From an uncultured Paracoccaceae bacterium (GTDB taxonomy: Bacteria > Pseudomonadota > Alphaproteobacteria > Rhodobacterales > Rhodobacteraceae), in NCBI GenBank assembly GCA_947495295.1, contig CANLYJ010000001.1, forward strand, positions 620,001-684,000: 64,000 nucleotides of DNA. Reading direction: 5' to 3'. Below are positions 1 through 7,529 of the stretch, in pieces. Under the pieces are notes generated by a model. That model saw only the letters and a program-made list of their open reading frames with translations, did no database searches and was not told the origin of the DNA. The first letter of the stretch is position 1. Every line of letters starts with the position of its first letter. Both the position numbers and the translations under genes were made by a program.

Positions 1-233
1 ATTTGAATGTGGCGTTCATCCCGCCACCCTGCGGTTCGTTTCGCCCGATTGGGGTCCGACGTTGTGCCGACGCTTTGTCGACACGCGGTTTCAGGACAAT
101 ATGGGGACTAACCGTCACGTCACCGCGCGCGCGGCATCGCATGTCCGACACCCACCGAACGTTGCGTGCCCGGCCCTTTCCGAATCCACCTGTCTCGGCT
201 ATCTGCCACAGGGAATAAGCGGTGAGGACGCGT
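1..233. other. Leader region upstream of ribB-type gene, no gene seen
   Basis: I see no convincing gene here; the short open frames have no ribosome binding site and unusual composition. The stretch holds one copy of the 11-bp-spaced CCGAC repeat (49-82). There is no recognisable FMN riboswitch (RFN element). The end of an upstream gene may lie outside the window. Confidence 0.5.
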
Positions 234-1364
234 ATGAACCAGAATTTCGAAACCCCCGGCCCGGTTGAACGGGATTGGTCCGATGCGATCAGCAAGATCG
301 ATGACATCATCGAAGACGCCCGCAATGGCCGTATGTTCATCCTTGTCGATCATGAGGATCGCGAGAATGAAGGCGATCTGGTGATCCCCGCCCAAATGGC
401 CACACCTGATGCGATCAACTTCATGGCCAAACACGGCAGGGGTTTGATTTGTTTGACACTTCCCGGTGACCGGATTGATGCGCTGGGCCTGCCACTGATG
501 GCCTCGCATAATTCATCGCGCCACGAAACCGCCTTTACGGTCAGTATTGAGGCGCGCGAGGGCGTGAGCACGGGCATCTCGGCGCATGATCGTGCGCTGA
601 CTGTTGCGACCGCCATTGATGCCAGCAAAGGCGCCGCCGATATCGCAACCCCCGGCCATGTCTTTCCGCTGCGCGCCCGTGAGGGTGGTGTGTTGGTCCG
701 GGCTGGCCATACCGAGGCGGCCACCGATATCAGCCGTCTTGCGGGGTTGAACCCTGCCGGTGTGATCTGTGAAATCATGAAGGAAGACGGCGAGATGGCG
801 CGCCTGCCTGACCTGATCGCCTTTGCCCAGTTGCACGGTCTGAAGATCGGGACGATCAGTGATTTGATCGCCTACAGGCGCCGTCACGACAACCTTGTGC
901 GTGTCCGTGAAACAAGCAGGATCCAGTCAGAGTTCGGCGGTGACTGGGAGATGCGGATTTACACCGATGAAACCCAAGGTGCCGAACATATCGCATTGAT
1001 AAAAGGCGATATTTCGACGCCGGAACCTGTTCTGGTGCGGATGCATGCGTTGGATCCGATGTTGGATGTTGTGGGCGTGGGGCCCAAGGGACGCCGGGAC
1101 GAATTTGGTGATGCGATGAAGCTGATCGCCAAAGAAGGGCGCGGTGCGCTGGTGCTGCTGCGCGATGTGCATATGAAGCTGGAAACAGACGAAGAAACCT
1201 CGCCCCAGACGCTGCGGCAATATGGGTTGGGTGCGCAGATCCTCAGCTCGCTTGGCATCCACGAATTGGAACTTCTGACCAACTCGCCACAGCCCAAGGT
1301 CGTGGGTCTGGATGCTTACGGGCTTGAAATTGTCGGCACCCGCAAAATCTCGGAGATCGGATAA
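234..1364 (+). CDS. ribB: 3,4-dihydroxy-2-butanone-4-phosphate synthase fused to a degenerate GTP cyclohydrolase II-like domain (RibBX type)
   Basis: 376 aa. The N-terminal half is a complete DHBP synthase, converting ribulose 5-phosphate to the four-carbon riboflavin precursor: the acidic DHEDRENEGD motif is at residues 39-48, followed by HGRGLICL and the TGISAHDRA and HTEAATD blocks. The C-terminal half (about residue 210 on) has the length and register of GTP cyclohydrolase II but lacks its three zinc-binding cysteines, so it is unlikely to open GTP. Such RibBX fusions are known in alphaproteobacteria. I chose ATG 234 because a GAGG lies just upstream; a GTG at 222 is possible. The stop overlaps the ribH start (TAATG), suggesting coupled translation. 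Confidence 0.93.
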   Translation: MNQNFETPGPVERDWSDAISKIDDIIEDARNGRMFILVDHEDRENEGDLVIPAQMATPDAINFMAKHGRGLICLTLPGDRIDALGLPLMASHNSSRHETAFTVSIEAREGVSTGISAHDRALTVATAIDASKGAADIATPGHVFPLRAREGGVLVRAGHTEAATDISRLAGLNPAGVICEIMKEDGEMARLPDLIAFAQLHGLKIGTISDLIAYRRRHDNLVRVRETSRIQSEFGGDWEMRIYTDETQGAEHIALIKGDISTPEPVLVRMHALDPMLDVVGVGPKGRRDEFGDAMKLIAKEGRGALVLLRDVHMKLETDEETSPQTLRQYGLGAQILSSLGIHELELLTNSPQPKVVGLDAYGLEIVGTRKISEIG

Positions 1365-1903
1365 TGGCCGGACCATCACATCACATCATGCCGCTGCCGG
1401 AATTTGAGAAACCGGTGAAGATCCTGATCGTCGCCTCGCCCTATTACAAGGATATCAGCGACAACCAAATCGCCGGTGCCAAGGCCGAGATTGAGAAGGC
1501 AGGTGCCACATGGCAGATCGTTGAAGTACCCGGCGCGCTGGAAATCCCCACCGCCATTGGCATCGCCGAACGCATGTCCAATTTCGACGGCTATGTCGCG
1601 CTGGGCTGTGTGATCCGGGGCGAGACGACCCATTATGATACGGTCTGCAATGATAGCAGCCGGGCTGTGCAACTGCTTGGTTTACAAGGGCTTTGTATCG
1701 GTAACGGCATCCTGACGGTTGAGAATTACGAACAGGCGGCGATACGTGCCGACCCTGGGCAGATGAACAAAGGTGGCGGGGCTGCAACTGCAGCCTTGCA
1801 CCTGATCGCGCTCGCCCGTAAGTGGGGCAACACGACCAAAGGGGTCGGCTTTACCAAGGAAATTCTGCTGGCCGGTGACGCGGACGGCAAGACGACAGCA
1901 TGA
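1364..1903 (+). CDS. ribH: 6,7-dimethyl-8-ribityllumazine synthase
   Basis: 179 aa, the penultimate enzyme of riboflavin synthesis. It condenses the DHBP synthase product with the ribitylamino-pyrimidine. Recognisable blocks are YYKDISDNQ near the N-terminus, VPGALEIP, ALGCVIRGETTHYD (with the catalytic histidine) and the NGILT segment. The start codon overlaps the ribB stop by one base and the stop overlaps nusB by four (ATGA), so ribB-ribH-nusB form one transcript, the usual alphaproteobacterial order. The N-terminus is a few residues longer than in shorter homologues. Confidence 0.95.
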   Translation: MAGPSHHIMPLPEFEKPVKILIVASPYYKDISDNQIAGAKAEIEKAGATWQIVEVPGALEIPTAIGIAERMSNFDGYVALGCVIRGETTHYDTVCNDSSRAVQLLGLQGLCIGNGILTVENYEQAAIRADPGQMNKGGGAATAALHLIALARKWGNTTKGVGFTKEILLAGDADGKTTA

Positions 1904-2367
1904 CAATTTCGAACAACCAGCGCCGCAAGATGAAATCCGCCGCCCGGCTTTATGCCGTGCAGGCGCTGTTCCAGATGGAAGCCACCGGTCAGACGGTTGA
2001 TGCGATCGCCCGAGAGTTTGAAGATCATCGTTTTGGTGCCAGCTATGACGAAGGCGAGATGGCAGAAGGCGATATCGACACATTTCGTTTGCTGATGGAA
2101 AAAGCCGTGGATCAACAGGCGGTTATTGATCAGATGACGGATCGGGCGCTGGTCGCCAAATGGCCGATTGCCCGGATTGATCCGACTTGGCGTGCCCTGT
2201 TTCGGGCCGCAGGTGCGGAGTTGATTGACAAGCAAACGCCGCCCAAAGTGGTGATCAGCGAGTTTGTCAGCGTGGCCGAAGCGTTTTCGAGCGACGGCAA
2301 GGAGCCGAAATTCGTAAACGCCGTGCTGGATCATATGGCGCGCGAAGCACGGCCAGAGGCGTTTTAA
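1900..2367 (+). CDS. nusB: Transcription antitermination factor NusB
   Basis: 155 aa, all-helical RNA-binding factor that with NusE (S10) binds boxA of rRNA leaders. Features that identify it are an N-terminal basic stretch followed by ARLYAVQALFQME, the central WPIARIDPTWRALFRAAGAEL segment and VVISEFVSVAEAF with the closing KFVNAVLDHMAR helix. The start overlaps the ribH stop (ATGA). The gene after it is separated by about 50 bases and has its own ribosome binding site. Confidence 0.94.
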   Translation: MTISNNQRRKMKSAARLYAVQALFQMEATGQTVDAIAREFEDHRFGASYDEGEMAEGDIDTFRLLMEKAVDQQAVIDQMTDRALVAKWPIARIDPTWRALFRAAGAELIDKQTPPKVVISEFVSVAEAFSSDGKEPKFVNAVLDHMAREARPEAF

Positions 2368-2421
2368 CCGCATTGGCTGTGGTCGCCTTTCGCGCTATAA
2401 TAGCGAGAGAGGGGTAAACCG

Positions 2422-2739
2422 ATGAAACCATCAAATGAACCCGATCTGATGCGCCTGTATCTGCGTCACTGCGCGGTAGGTTTCGGCCTGTCAGCTGTTT
2501 TTGTCGCCGGACTGCTTTGGTTTGATATCGCCCGCATTGGCACGCTGATTGCGGGATCTGATATCGGTTGGTTGGCTGTTTTCCTGCTATGGTTCTTTCA
2601 CGGCACGGTCTTTGGCAGCGTTCAGTTCGCCGTGACCATCATGTTGAATGCCGATGATGATGACGACGAACCGCGCGGCGGCATGATGATACCGGTACGG
2701 GCTGCGGCCCCGGCAAGGGCCACAGACAGGCGCGTCTAG
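2422..2739 (+). CDS. Small two-helix membrane protein of unknown function
   Basis: 105 aa. Two hydrophobic helices are visible, about residues 17-37 and 48-72, then an acidic DDDDDE run and a basic C-terminal tail. A purine-rich ribosome binding site (GAGAGAGGGG) precedes ATG 2422. I do not recognise a family. It follows nusB on the same strand and converges with the cyclase-family gene, whose stop codon overlaps this gene's stop by 4 bases. Confidence 0.7.
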   Translation: MKPSNEPDLMRLYLRHCAVGFGLSAVFVAGLLWFDIARIGTLIAGSDIGWLAVFLLWFFHGTVFGSVQFAVTIMLNADDDDDEPRGGMMIPVRAAAPARATDRRV

Positions 2740-3548
2740 ACCATCGCGAAAATGCGCGCGGGTCCGCCGGACCCACCTTGGTGTTTTGGCGCGCCGATCA
2801 CCAGTGTCGCACCTGATGCGGGCACCTGATCCAGATTGGCCAGACATTCGATCCCGAAGCGGCCCGCGGGAAGCCACGCGTAGTGCGTTGCGAAATCAGC
2901 AGAAATTCCGTGATCCAATGACAAGGTGTCAACAGCGATCGAGGCAGCACCCGTTTGTTCAAGAAGCATCTGGGTTGCTTCGATATGGAAACCGGGGAAA
3001 TGTTGTGCGGTTCCGTCGAAGTTGCGGAAACCATCGCTATCAACCTTGCCTGCCCAGCCGGAATGCATGGCCACACAGGCCCCATCAGGGATATCGCCAT
3101 GATCGGCGATCCAGGCGCGCAGATCGTCAGGTGTGACTTGGGTATCGGCATCCTCTGCCGCGCGTGTGGCGATATCAATGACGCAAAGCGGTGCGATCAG
3201 CTGTGAAATCGGGATTTCATTAACCGCGGCACCGTCCGCAGCGAAGTGCAAGGGCGCGTCGATATGCGTGCCTGTATGTTCAACAATCATCAGGCGATTA
3301 TTGTTGAACCCGTCGGTTGCAAATGTGGCAGTCATTTCCATCTCGAACCCCGAAACGCCGAAATAGGTCGGGAAATTGGGGTGCAGTGTATGGGTCATGT
3401 CAGTGACCGCGCCATGGCCATCGGCAAGGGCAGGGGTGGCCGCAGCGGTCATCCCCAATGCCGTTCCTGTTGCCAGCGATCCTTTGAAAAACTGACGCCG
3501 TGACAGCATCTTAGCCTTCACACTATTCATCACGCAGATATCACACAT
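2736..3548 (-). CDS. Tat-exported cyclase-family (kynurenine formamidase-like) metal hydrolase
   Basis: 270 aa. The N-terminus carries a twin-arginine signal (SRRQFFK, then a hydrophobic stretch ending TPALA), so the enzyme is probably periplasmic. The mature part has the family metal-binding motif HTGTHIDAPLHF, and a downstream DTLSLDHG segment. The family includes bacterial kynurenine formamidases and other hydrolases acting on cyclic or N-formyl substrates; the true substrate cannot be read here. The reading frame is open further upstream, but ATG 3548 has a clear GGGAGAG ribosome binding site and gives a sensible Tat peptide. Monocistronic. Confidence 0.82.
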   Translation of the reverse strand: MCDICVMNSVKAKMLSRRQFFKGSLATGTALGMTAAATPALADGHGAVTDMTHTLHPNFPTYFGVSGFEMEMTATFATDGFNNNRLMIVEHTGTHIDAPLHFAADGAAVNEIPISQLIAPLCVIDIATRAAEDADTQVTPDDLRAWIADHGDIPDGACVAMHSGWAGKVDSDGFRNFDGTAQHFPGFHIEATQMLLEQTGAASIAVDTLSLDHGISADFATHYAWLPAGRFGIECLANLDQVPASGATLVIGAPKHQGGSGGPARIFAMV

Positions 3549-3901
3549 TCGATCTCTCCCCATTTTTGATGGGATCAAACTGCCCGGTTGAACAAAATAT
3601 TCAAAGTATTTGTTTGCAATTTGCCGACAATAGCAGAGATTTTCGGGGGCTATGCGGAATGGGGCATCAATTTGTCGTTCTGGGGCAACGTTTAGGAAAA
3701 GCGTCACTGTGAGGTCATTCCGACGCCGCAATGTATTTGTTAACTATTATGCAAGACATCGCTGATTCCCGCGCGAATTGGCCGATTGCCTGGCTGAATG
3801 ATCGAAAAAAGCGGTTTCGATTTCAGCTTCAGGCCAGCCTGAACAGCAGGTGCCATGCGCGGTGTAGGCGTATCACGCTCGATAAGGACGCAGGTTTTGT
3901 T

Positions 3902-4114
3902 ATGCTGAAAGACCGGTTTGAACCAATTGACCCCGATAGCCTGAGCCTGAAGGCTGAGGATTTGAGTTGCAAGAATGATGTTCTTGTGGGGCTGGAAGAT
4001 GACGAAGACCTGACGTTGTCTCAGGAAGATCAAGGCGATGCGGCACCGACATGGAAGTTACGCATCGCGCAGGTCCTGCCCGTGGTCAAGGCGCTGACCC
4101 ATAGCGACAAGTGA
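3902..4114 (+). CDS. Hypothetical acidic small protein
   Basis: 70 aa if started at ATG 3902; the same frame is open back to 3731 (127 aa). The product is acidic in the middle (EDDEDLTLSQEDQGD) with a short C-terminal helix. No recognised family, no signal peptide. The frame ends immediately before the candidate 6S-like RNA. An AAGGA lies about 8-13 bases upstream of 3902. It may be a real orphan or a chance frame. Confidence 0.3.
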   Translation: MLKDRFEPIDPDSLSLKAEDLSCKNDVLVGLEDDEDLTLSQEDQGDAAPTWKLRIAQVLPVVKALTHSDK

Positions 4115-4285
4115 AGGTGGCGGGTACCGCAACGGCCGTAAAGGTATCTAACCCCGAGGACCTGTGTATACAGGTGGGCGCCAGGTAATCAGACCAGGAT
4201 CCGAACAGAGCCAGCTCCCTCGGATTTGCTTAAGGCCACTGGATTTGTACCTTTAAGTTACGAGAAGCGCAGAGACCCGCCGTGA
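4115..4285 (+). ncRNA. ssrS: Candidate structured RNA resembling 6S RNA
   Basis: About 170 bases with no good coding frame. A terminal helix can be drawn between GGCGGGT (4119-4125) and ACCCGCC (4275-4281), a second between CCGAGG and CCTCGG inside, a perfect ACCTGT/ACAGGT hairpin, and AAAGGTA with TACCTTT. The order CCCCGAGG on the 5' side, then GCTTAAGG, CACTGG and ACCTTTAA on the 3' side, resembles the layout of 6S RNA, which binds sigma-70 RNA polymerase. This is pattern comparison from memory. In many alphaproteobacteria 6S sits elsewhere, so another ncRNA or a leader is possible. The exact ends are uncertain. Confidence 0.42.
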
Positions 4286-4329
4286 ATACACCTAGGGGGC
4301 AATGCGGTGCAGAACAAGATGTCTGTGGT

Positions 4330-4476
4330 TTATTCTTCGATATCAGACTTGATTAGCCAGCCATTTGGCCCAACCATCTCAAGCGGTGCATAAGCAAGCA
4401 GGGCGCGTTCGATCAGTCCGACAGTTAGCAGTGTCATGCAAACTTCAAAAAAGGTGATATCGGCAAAAACGGACAT
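4330..4476 (-). CDS. Possible 48-aa small protein
   Basis: ATG 4476 is preceded by a strong GAGGAGA ribosome binding site at good spacing. The product has one moderately hydrophobic stretch (residues 5-28) and a hydrophilic acidic end (SDIEE). No recognised family. The frame is open upstream to 4554 but without a comparable start. The strong ribosome binding site is the main reason to list it. Confidence 0.4.
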   Translation of the reverse strand: MSVFADITFFEVCMTLLTVGLIERALLAYAPLEMVGPNGWLIKSDIEE

Positions 4477-4846
4477 GGTACTCTCCTCACTTCTTGCCAC
4501 CCTTTTTGACAGTGAAACCAGACGAAAACATGACCTCGCCGTGGTTTTGCCCACTGTGTCCTTACGTAAACCGCCCTATTCGCGTCACATTGTTGGACGG
4601 TTTCGATGAACGGGTGATTGGCAAAAATCCGCTTATGCATTGATAAGTAAGAAAAATCAGCCGAATTGAAGGTGAACAGCCAGTTTTTCAATAGTTTGGG
4701 CAGCTTTCGGGCGATGCCAGATGGCGACCTTCGTCGCTACCGTGATGTGTGATAGGCGATTCTTTGCGTGTCCGGACGAGGCTCGTTCACAGGTGCAAGG
4801 CAGTTTCCATCAAAATTCAGAATTGATTTTTGTTCACCTATTGTTC
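4477..4846. other. Intergenic region between the small protein and mmcB
   Basis: About 370 bases. AT-richer than the flanking genes. It should hold divergent promoters; the only site I can define is the LexA-type box at its right end (4832-4846). No coding frame is convincing: overlapping frames on both strands lack ribosome binding sites and family resemblance. Confidence 0.5.
4832..4846 (+). promoter_or_regulatory. LexA (SOS) box of the alphaproteobacterial type
   Basis: GTTC-ACCTATT-GTTC is an exact match to the alphaproteobacterial LexA consensus GTTC-N7-GTTC. It lies immediately upstream of mmcB, where LexA binding would block transcription. TTGATT about 5 bases upstream could be the -35 element. 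Confidence 0.75.
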
Positions 4847-4858
4847 ATGTTTGGAGGC

Positions 4859-5323
4859 ATGCCAGATAATCTGACCCAGCCCAGTTTGATGCCCGGCCAG
4901 TTGCTGGCGCGTGGCGTGTGCCGTCATCTGCGTAGCCACGATTTTGTGAGTGTTGAGGAATTGGTGCCGACACCGGGATTGCGTGTTGATGTCATGGCCC
5001 TTGGCCCCAAGGGCGAGATCTGGATTATCGAATGTAAATCCAGCCGCGCGGATTTTCAGGCAGATCATAAATGGCAGGGATATCTGGAATGGGGTGATCG
5101 GTTCTTCTGGGCCGTTGATAGTGACTTCCCGACAGAGCTTTTGCCGGATGATACGGGTTTGATGTTGGCGGATAGCTATGACGCCGAGATTATCCGTATG
5201 GGGCGGGAGACGAAACTGGCGCCCGCGCGCCGTAAGGTGATGGTGCAGAAATTTGCCCGCCATGCTGCCATCAGGGCACAGGTCGCGCGTGACCCCGGAC
5301 ACTTGCCCGAAAGTATCTATTAA
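4859..5323 (+). CDS. mmcB: MmcB family DNA repair protein
   Basis: 154 aa from ATG 4859. The family is small, found in alphaproteobacteria and linked to mitomycin-C resistance in Caulobacter. The sequence shows a restriction-endonuclease-like core: E-x-V-P near residue 38, a D-x-M-A-L strand, then IIECKSSRADF (E-x-K) and a WAVDSDFP block, typical of PD-(D/E)XK folds. The exact start is uncertain: ATG 4847 abuts the LexA box with no ribosome binding site, while ATG 4859 has GGAGG only one base away. The exact LexA box makes SOS induction likely. An inverted repeat follows the stop. Confidence 0.82.
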   Translation: MPDNLTQPSLMPGQLLARGVCRHLRSHDFVSVEELVPTPGLRVDVMALGPKGEIWIIECKSSRADFQADHKWQGYLEWGDRFFWAVDSDFPTELLPDDTGLMLADSYDAEIIRMGRETKLAPARRKVMVQKFARHAAIRAQVARDPGHLPESIY

Positions 5324-5345
5324 AATCCTGAACCAAGATTTTGTA

Positions 5346-5366
5346 AAAACTTTTTGTAAAAGTTTT
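5346..5366. terminator. Palindromic hairpin between convergent genes
   Basis: AAAACTTTT, loop TGT, AAAAGTTTT: a perfect 9-bp inverted repeat just after mmcB and just before the stop of the convergent small gene. T-rich on both strands, so it could act as a weak bidirectional terminator. Confidence 0.5.
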
Positions 5367-5373
5367 GGCGGCC

Positions 5374-5565
5374 CTATCGTGTTTTGACCGCCCGTGCTGC
5401 AATAGCAGCAGCGCGGATTTCTTCGGCGATTTCATCAGCCTCGCCTGGATCAAAATCCATCGGAATTTCTATACCATCAGCCTCAATAAAAATCCGCACC
5501 ATGCCCTGATCTGTTGGACCGATTTGCATATTGGCCTCAATGTCGCGTTCGCTGTTAATACCCAT
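5374..5565 (-). CDS. Small conserved cytoplasmic protein (probable DUF6324)
   Basis: 63 aa, acidic, with a beta-rich middle (MVRIFIEADGIEIPMDFDP) and an alanine-rich C-terminal helix (EADEIAEEIRAAAIAARA). GAGGATC precedes ATG 5565. From memory it resembles a small family confined to Rhodobacterales (DUF6324); function unknown. Convergent with mmcB. Confidence 0.65.
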   Translation of the reverse strand: MGINSERDIEANMQIGPTDQGMVRIFIEADGIEIPMDFDPGEADEIAEEIRAAAIAARAVKTR

Positions 5566-5645
5566 GGCGATCCTCTTGATCTGTTGTCTTTGTCCTACAG
5601 GCGATAACGCTTGAATGGCAAGGGGCGGGTTGGCAGGCTACGCGT

Positions 5646-6125
5646 ATGAGATTTGCTATCCGCCCTTTTGCCGCCAGTGATGCGGCCTGGTTGGTCAGCC
5701 AGCATGCCGATCACTACGCTCGGGTTGAAGGGTTTGATGACAGTTTTGCGGTGCTGGTAGATCAGATCGTCACGGCCTTTCTGGCCGATCACGACCCCGC
5801 ATATGAGGCTGGCTGGATCGCCCATGATGGTGCGGCCCGCCTTGGGCATATCTTTTGCGTGCGCATTGATGAACAGAAAGCGAAGCTGCGCCTGTTTTAT
5901 GTGGTGGACCCGGCCCGCGGCACCGGGGTCGCGCAGGCTCTGCTGGATACTTGCCTGCAATTCGCCAAGGACGCGGGATATGAGGGGATGACTCTTTGGA
6001 CCCATGAAAGCCACATCGCCGCAGGCCGGATCTATCGCCGCAATGGCTTTGCCCGCATCGCGTCCAAACCTGTTCATTCCTTTGGTGTTGATCTTGTAGA
6101 AGAGACATGGGCGATTACCTTTTGA
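5646..6125 (+). CDS. GNAT family N-acetyltransferase
   Basis: 159 aa. GNAT fold signatures are present: an N-terminal IRPFAASDAAWL strand-helix, a central HIFCVRIDEQKAKLRLFYVVDP strand pair and the acetyl-CoA pyrophosphate loop ARGTGVAQALLD, then the RIYRRNGFARI motif near the C-terminus. The HIF-x-VRID and LW-T-HESH pattern resembles MarR-associated GNAT domains, although no MarR domain is fused here. Substrate unknown. It ends 44 bases before tRNA-His. Confidence 0.85.
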   Translation: MRFAIRPFAASDAAWLVSQHADHYARVEGFDDSFAVLVDQIVTAFLADHDPAYEAGWIAHDGAARLGHIFCVRIDEQKAKLRLFYVVDPARGTGVAQALLDTCLQFAKDAGYEGMTLWTHESHIAAGRIYRRNGFARIASKPVHSFGVDLVEETWAITF

Positions 6126-6169
6126 AGGTCTTGCAATCAATGTCTCTTGGGGCTAAATCCCGATCCAGT

Positions 6170-6246
6170 GCCGCCTTAGCTCAGTTGGTTAGAGCGCTTG
6201 ATTGTGGATCAAGAGGTCCCTGGTTCGAGACCAGGAGGTGGTACCA
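6170..6246 (+). tRNA. tRNA-His (anticodon GTG)
   Basis: 77 bases including an encoded CCA. Acceptor GCCGCCT pairs with AGGTGGT (two G-U pairs), the D arm is GCTC/GAGC, the anticodon stem is CTTGA/TCAAG with loop TTGTGGA (anticodon 6204-6206, GTG), and the T stem is CCTGG/CCAGG. The discriminator base is A73 and the base before the acceptor is T, so the usual G-1:C73 pair of tRNA-His is absent, as is known for alphaproteobacteria. Confidence 0.96.
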
Positions 6247-6273
6247 CCGCAAAATTTCAAAGAAATTTCGCGG
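6245..6273 (+). terminator. Hairpin following tRNA-His
   Basis: CCGCAAAATTTC, loop AAA, GAAATTTCGCGG: a long inverted repeat with one A-C mismatch directly after the CCA. It has no long T tail. It may define the 3' end of the tRNA precursor, but could also be a mobile-type AT-rich hairpin of the kind seen at 9.83 and 63.9 kb. Confidence 0.45.
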
Positions 6274-6342
6274 CACGCGGGGAAACGTTTGGCGCAGCCA
6301 AAGGTGGCCGCGCTCAGTTGCCCTTTTGAGCGCGAGACCGAC

Positions 6343-7368
6343 ATGACCACCATCACTTTTCAAATCGGTCCCAACCCACCACCGCGCCTTGATAAGGCGC
6401 TTGGCCGTGACGTCCCCCCGGATGCCGCACTCAGCCGGTCACGCCTTGCAAAACTGATCGCGGATGGCGCTGTCTGCGTTAATAGCGCAGTGATCACCGA
6501 CCCACGCTTTCGTATCACAGAAGGGGCGCAGGTTTCGGTGACGGTGGCCATGGCCGAAGAAAGTCACATTCTTGGTCAGAGCATCCCCCTTGATGTTGTG
6601 TTCGAAGATGATGACCTGATCGTAGTGAACAAGCCAGCCGGGATGGTTGTGCATCCCGCACCAGGCACGCCCGATGGAACGCTGGTCAATGCGTTGATTC
6701 ATCATTGCGGTGAAAGCCTGTCCGGTGTGGGGGGCCAGAGGCGCCCTGGTATCGTGCATCGGATTGACAAGGAAACCTCAGGCCTGCTGGTCGCCGCAAA
6801 AACCGACCGGGCGCATCACCATCTGGCGGATCAGTTTGCGGCCCATACAGTTGAACGCCGTTATCTGGCGCTGTGCTATGGTGTACCTGATGCCAATGAT
6901 CCCCGGCTGCGCGGGATCAAAGGTACGTCTTTTGAGGTGGGCAATATCTTGCGAATCCAGACCTTTCTGGGTCGCCACAAGACCGACAGGCAACGACAGG
7001 CGGTGTCATTCACCGCGGGGCGGCACGCGGTGACGCGGGCGCGAATTCTAACGGCACTTGGCACGCCAGCCTGTGCGGCCCTAATCGAATGTTGGCTTGA
7101 AACCGGGCGGACCCATCAGATCAGGGTGCACATGGCCCATTGCGGGCACGCGCTGATTGGTGACCCGGTTTATGGTGGGCGACGCAAACTGTCTGCCAAG
7201 GCGGTGGGCGATGCGGGTGTCACAGCGGTCGCAGGATTCTCTCGGCAGGCGCTTCATGCGGCGACACTGGGGTTTGAACACCCCATCACAGGTGAAAACC
7301 TGAGTTTCGAAGCGGCATTACCCGCCGATATGCGCGGATTATTGCGCGCACTTGGGGGTGAGGGCTGA
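6343..7368 (+). CDS. rluD: RluA/RluD family 23S rRNA pseudouridine synthase
   Basis: 341 aa. An N-terminal S4 RNA-binding domain (about residues 15-75) is followed by the RluA-type catalytic domain with HRIDKETSGLLVAAKT, which holds the catalytic aspartate, and the TGRTHQIRVHMAHCGH motif near the end. RluD modifies helix 69 of 23S rRNA; among RluA paralogues the S4-containing layout favours RluD or RluC. I chose ATG 6343: the frame is open back through the tRNA-His gene, which cannot be coding. The gene precedes rpoH on the same strand but a 160-base gap with its own promoter separates them. Confidence 0.88.
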   Translation: MTTITFQIGPNPPPRLDKALGRDVPPDAALSRSRLAKLIADGAVCVNSAVITDPRFRITEGAQVSVTVAMAEESHILGQSIPLDVVFEDDDLIVVNKPAGMVVHPAPGTPDGTLVNALIHHCGESLSGVGGQRRPGIVHRIDKETSGLLVAAKTDRAHHHLADQFAAHTVERRYLALCYGVPDANDPRLRGIKGTSFEVGNILRIQTFLGRHKTDRQRQAVSFTAGRHAVTRARILTALGTPACAALIECWLETGRTHQIRVHMAHCGHALIGDPVYGGRRKLSAKAVGDAGVTAVAGFSRQALHAATLGFEHPITGENLSFEAALPADMRGLLRALGGEG

Positions 7369-7464
7369 AATAATCGATCCCATGTGCGTGAGTGCACGTA
7401 AAGGGCGCTTTTCAAACTAAACCGCTTAGTTCATATTCAGTTTTACGGAAAATTAACGTCGAGA

Positions 7465-7493
7465 CTTGAAACGTCGCGTCAATGTCACCATAT
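7465..7493 (+). promoter_or_regulatory. Heat-shock (RpoH-type) promoter upstream of rpoH
   Basis: CTTGAA (7465-7470), 17-base spacer, CCATAT (7488-7493). Both elements match the sigma-32 consensus (CTTGAAA and CCCCATNT type). The predicted transcription start is about 30 bases before the rpoH GTG. Confidence 0.65.
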
Positions 7494-7529
7494 CCATGTT
7501 AAGCCTTTAAACATTAGGAGGGCACGACA

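Noticed and set aside
1..233. FMN riboswitch upstream of the ribB-type gene
   Set aside because: None of the conserved RFN helices or the purine-rich core could be found.
3573..3585. TTGAT-GGG-ATCAA near the cyclase-family gene as an FNR site
   Set aside because: The spacer is 3 bases, not 4, so the half-sites are out of register for an FNR dimer.
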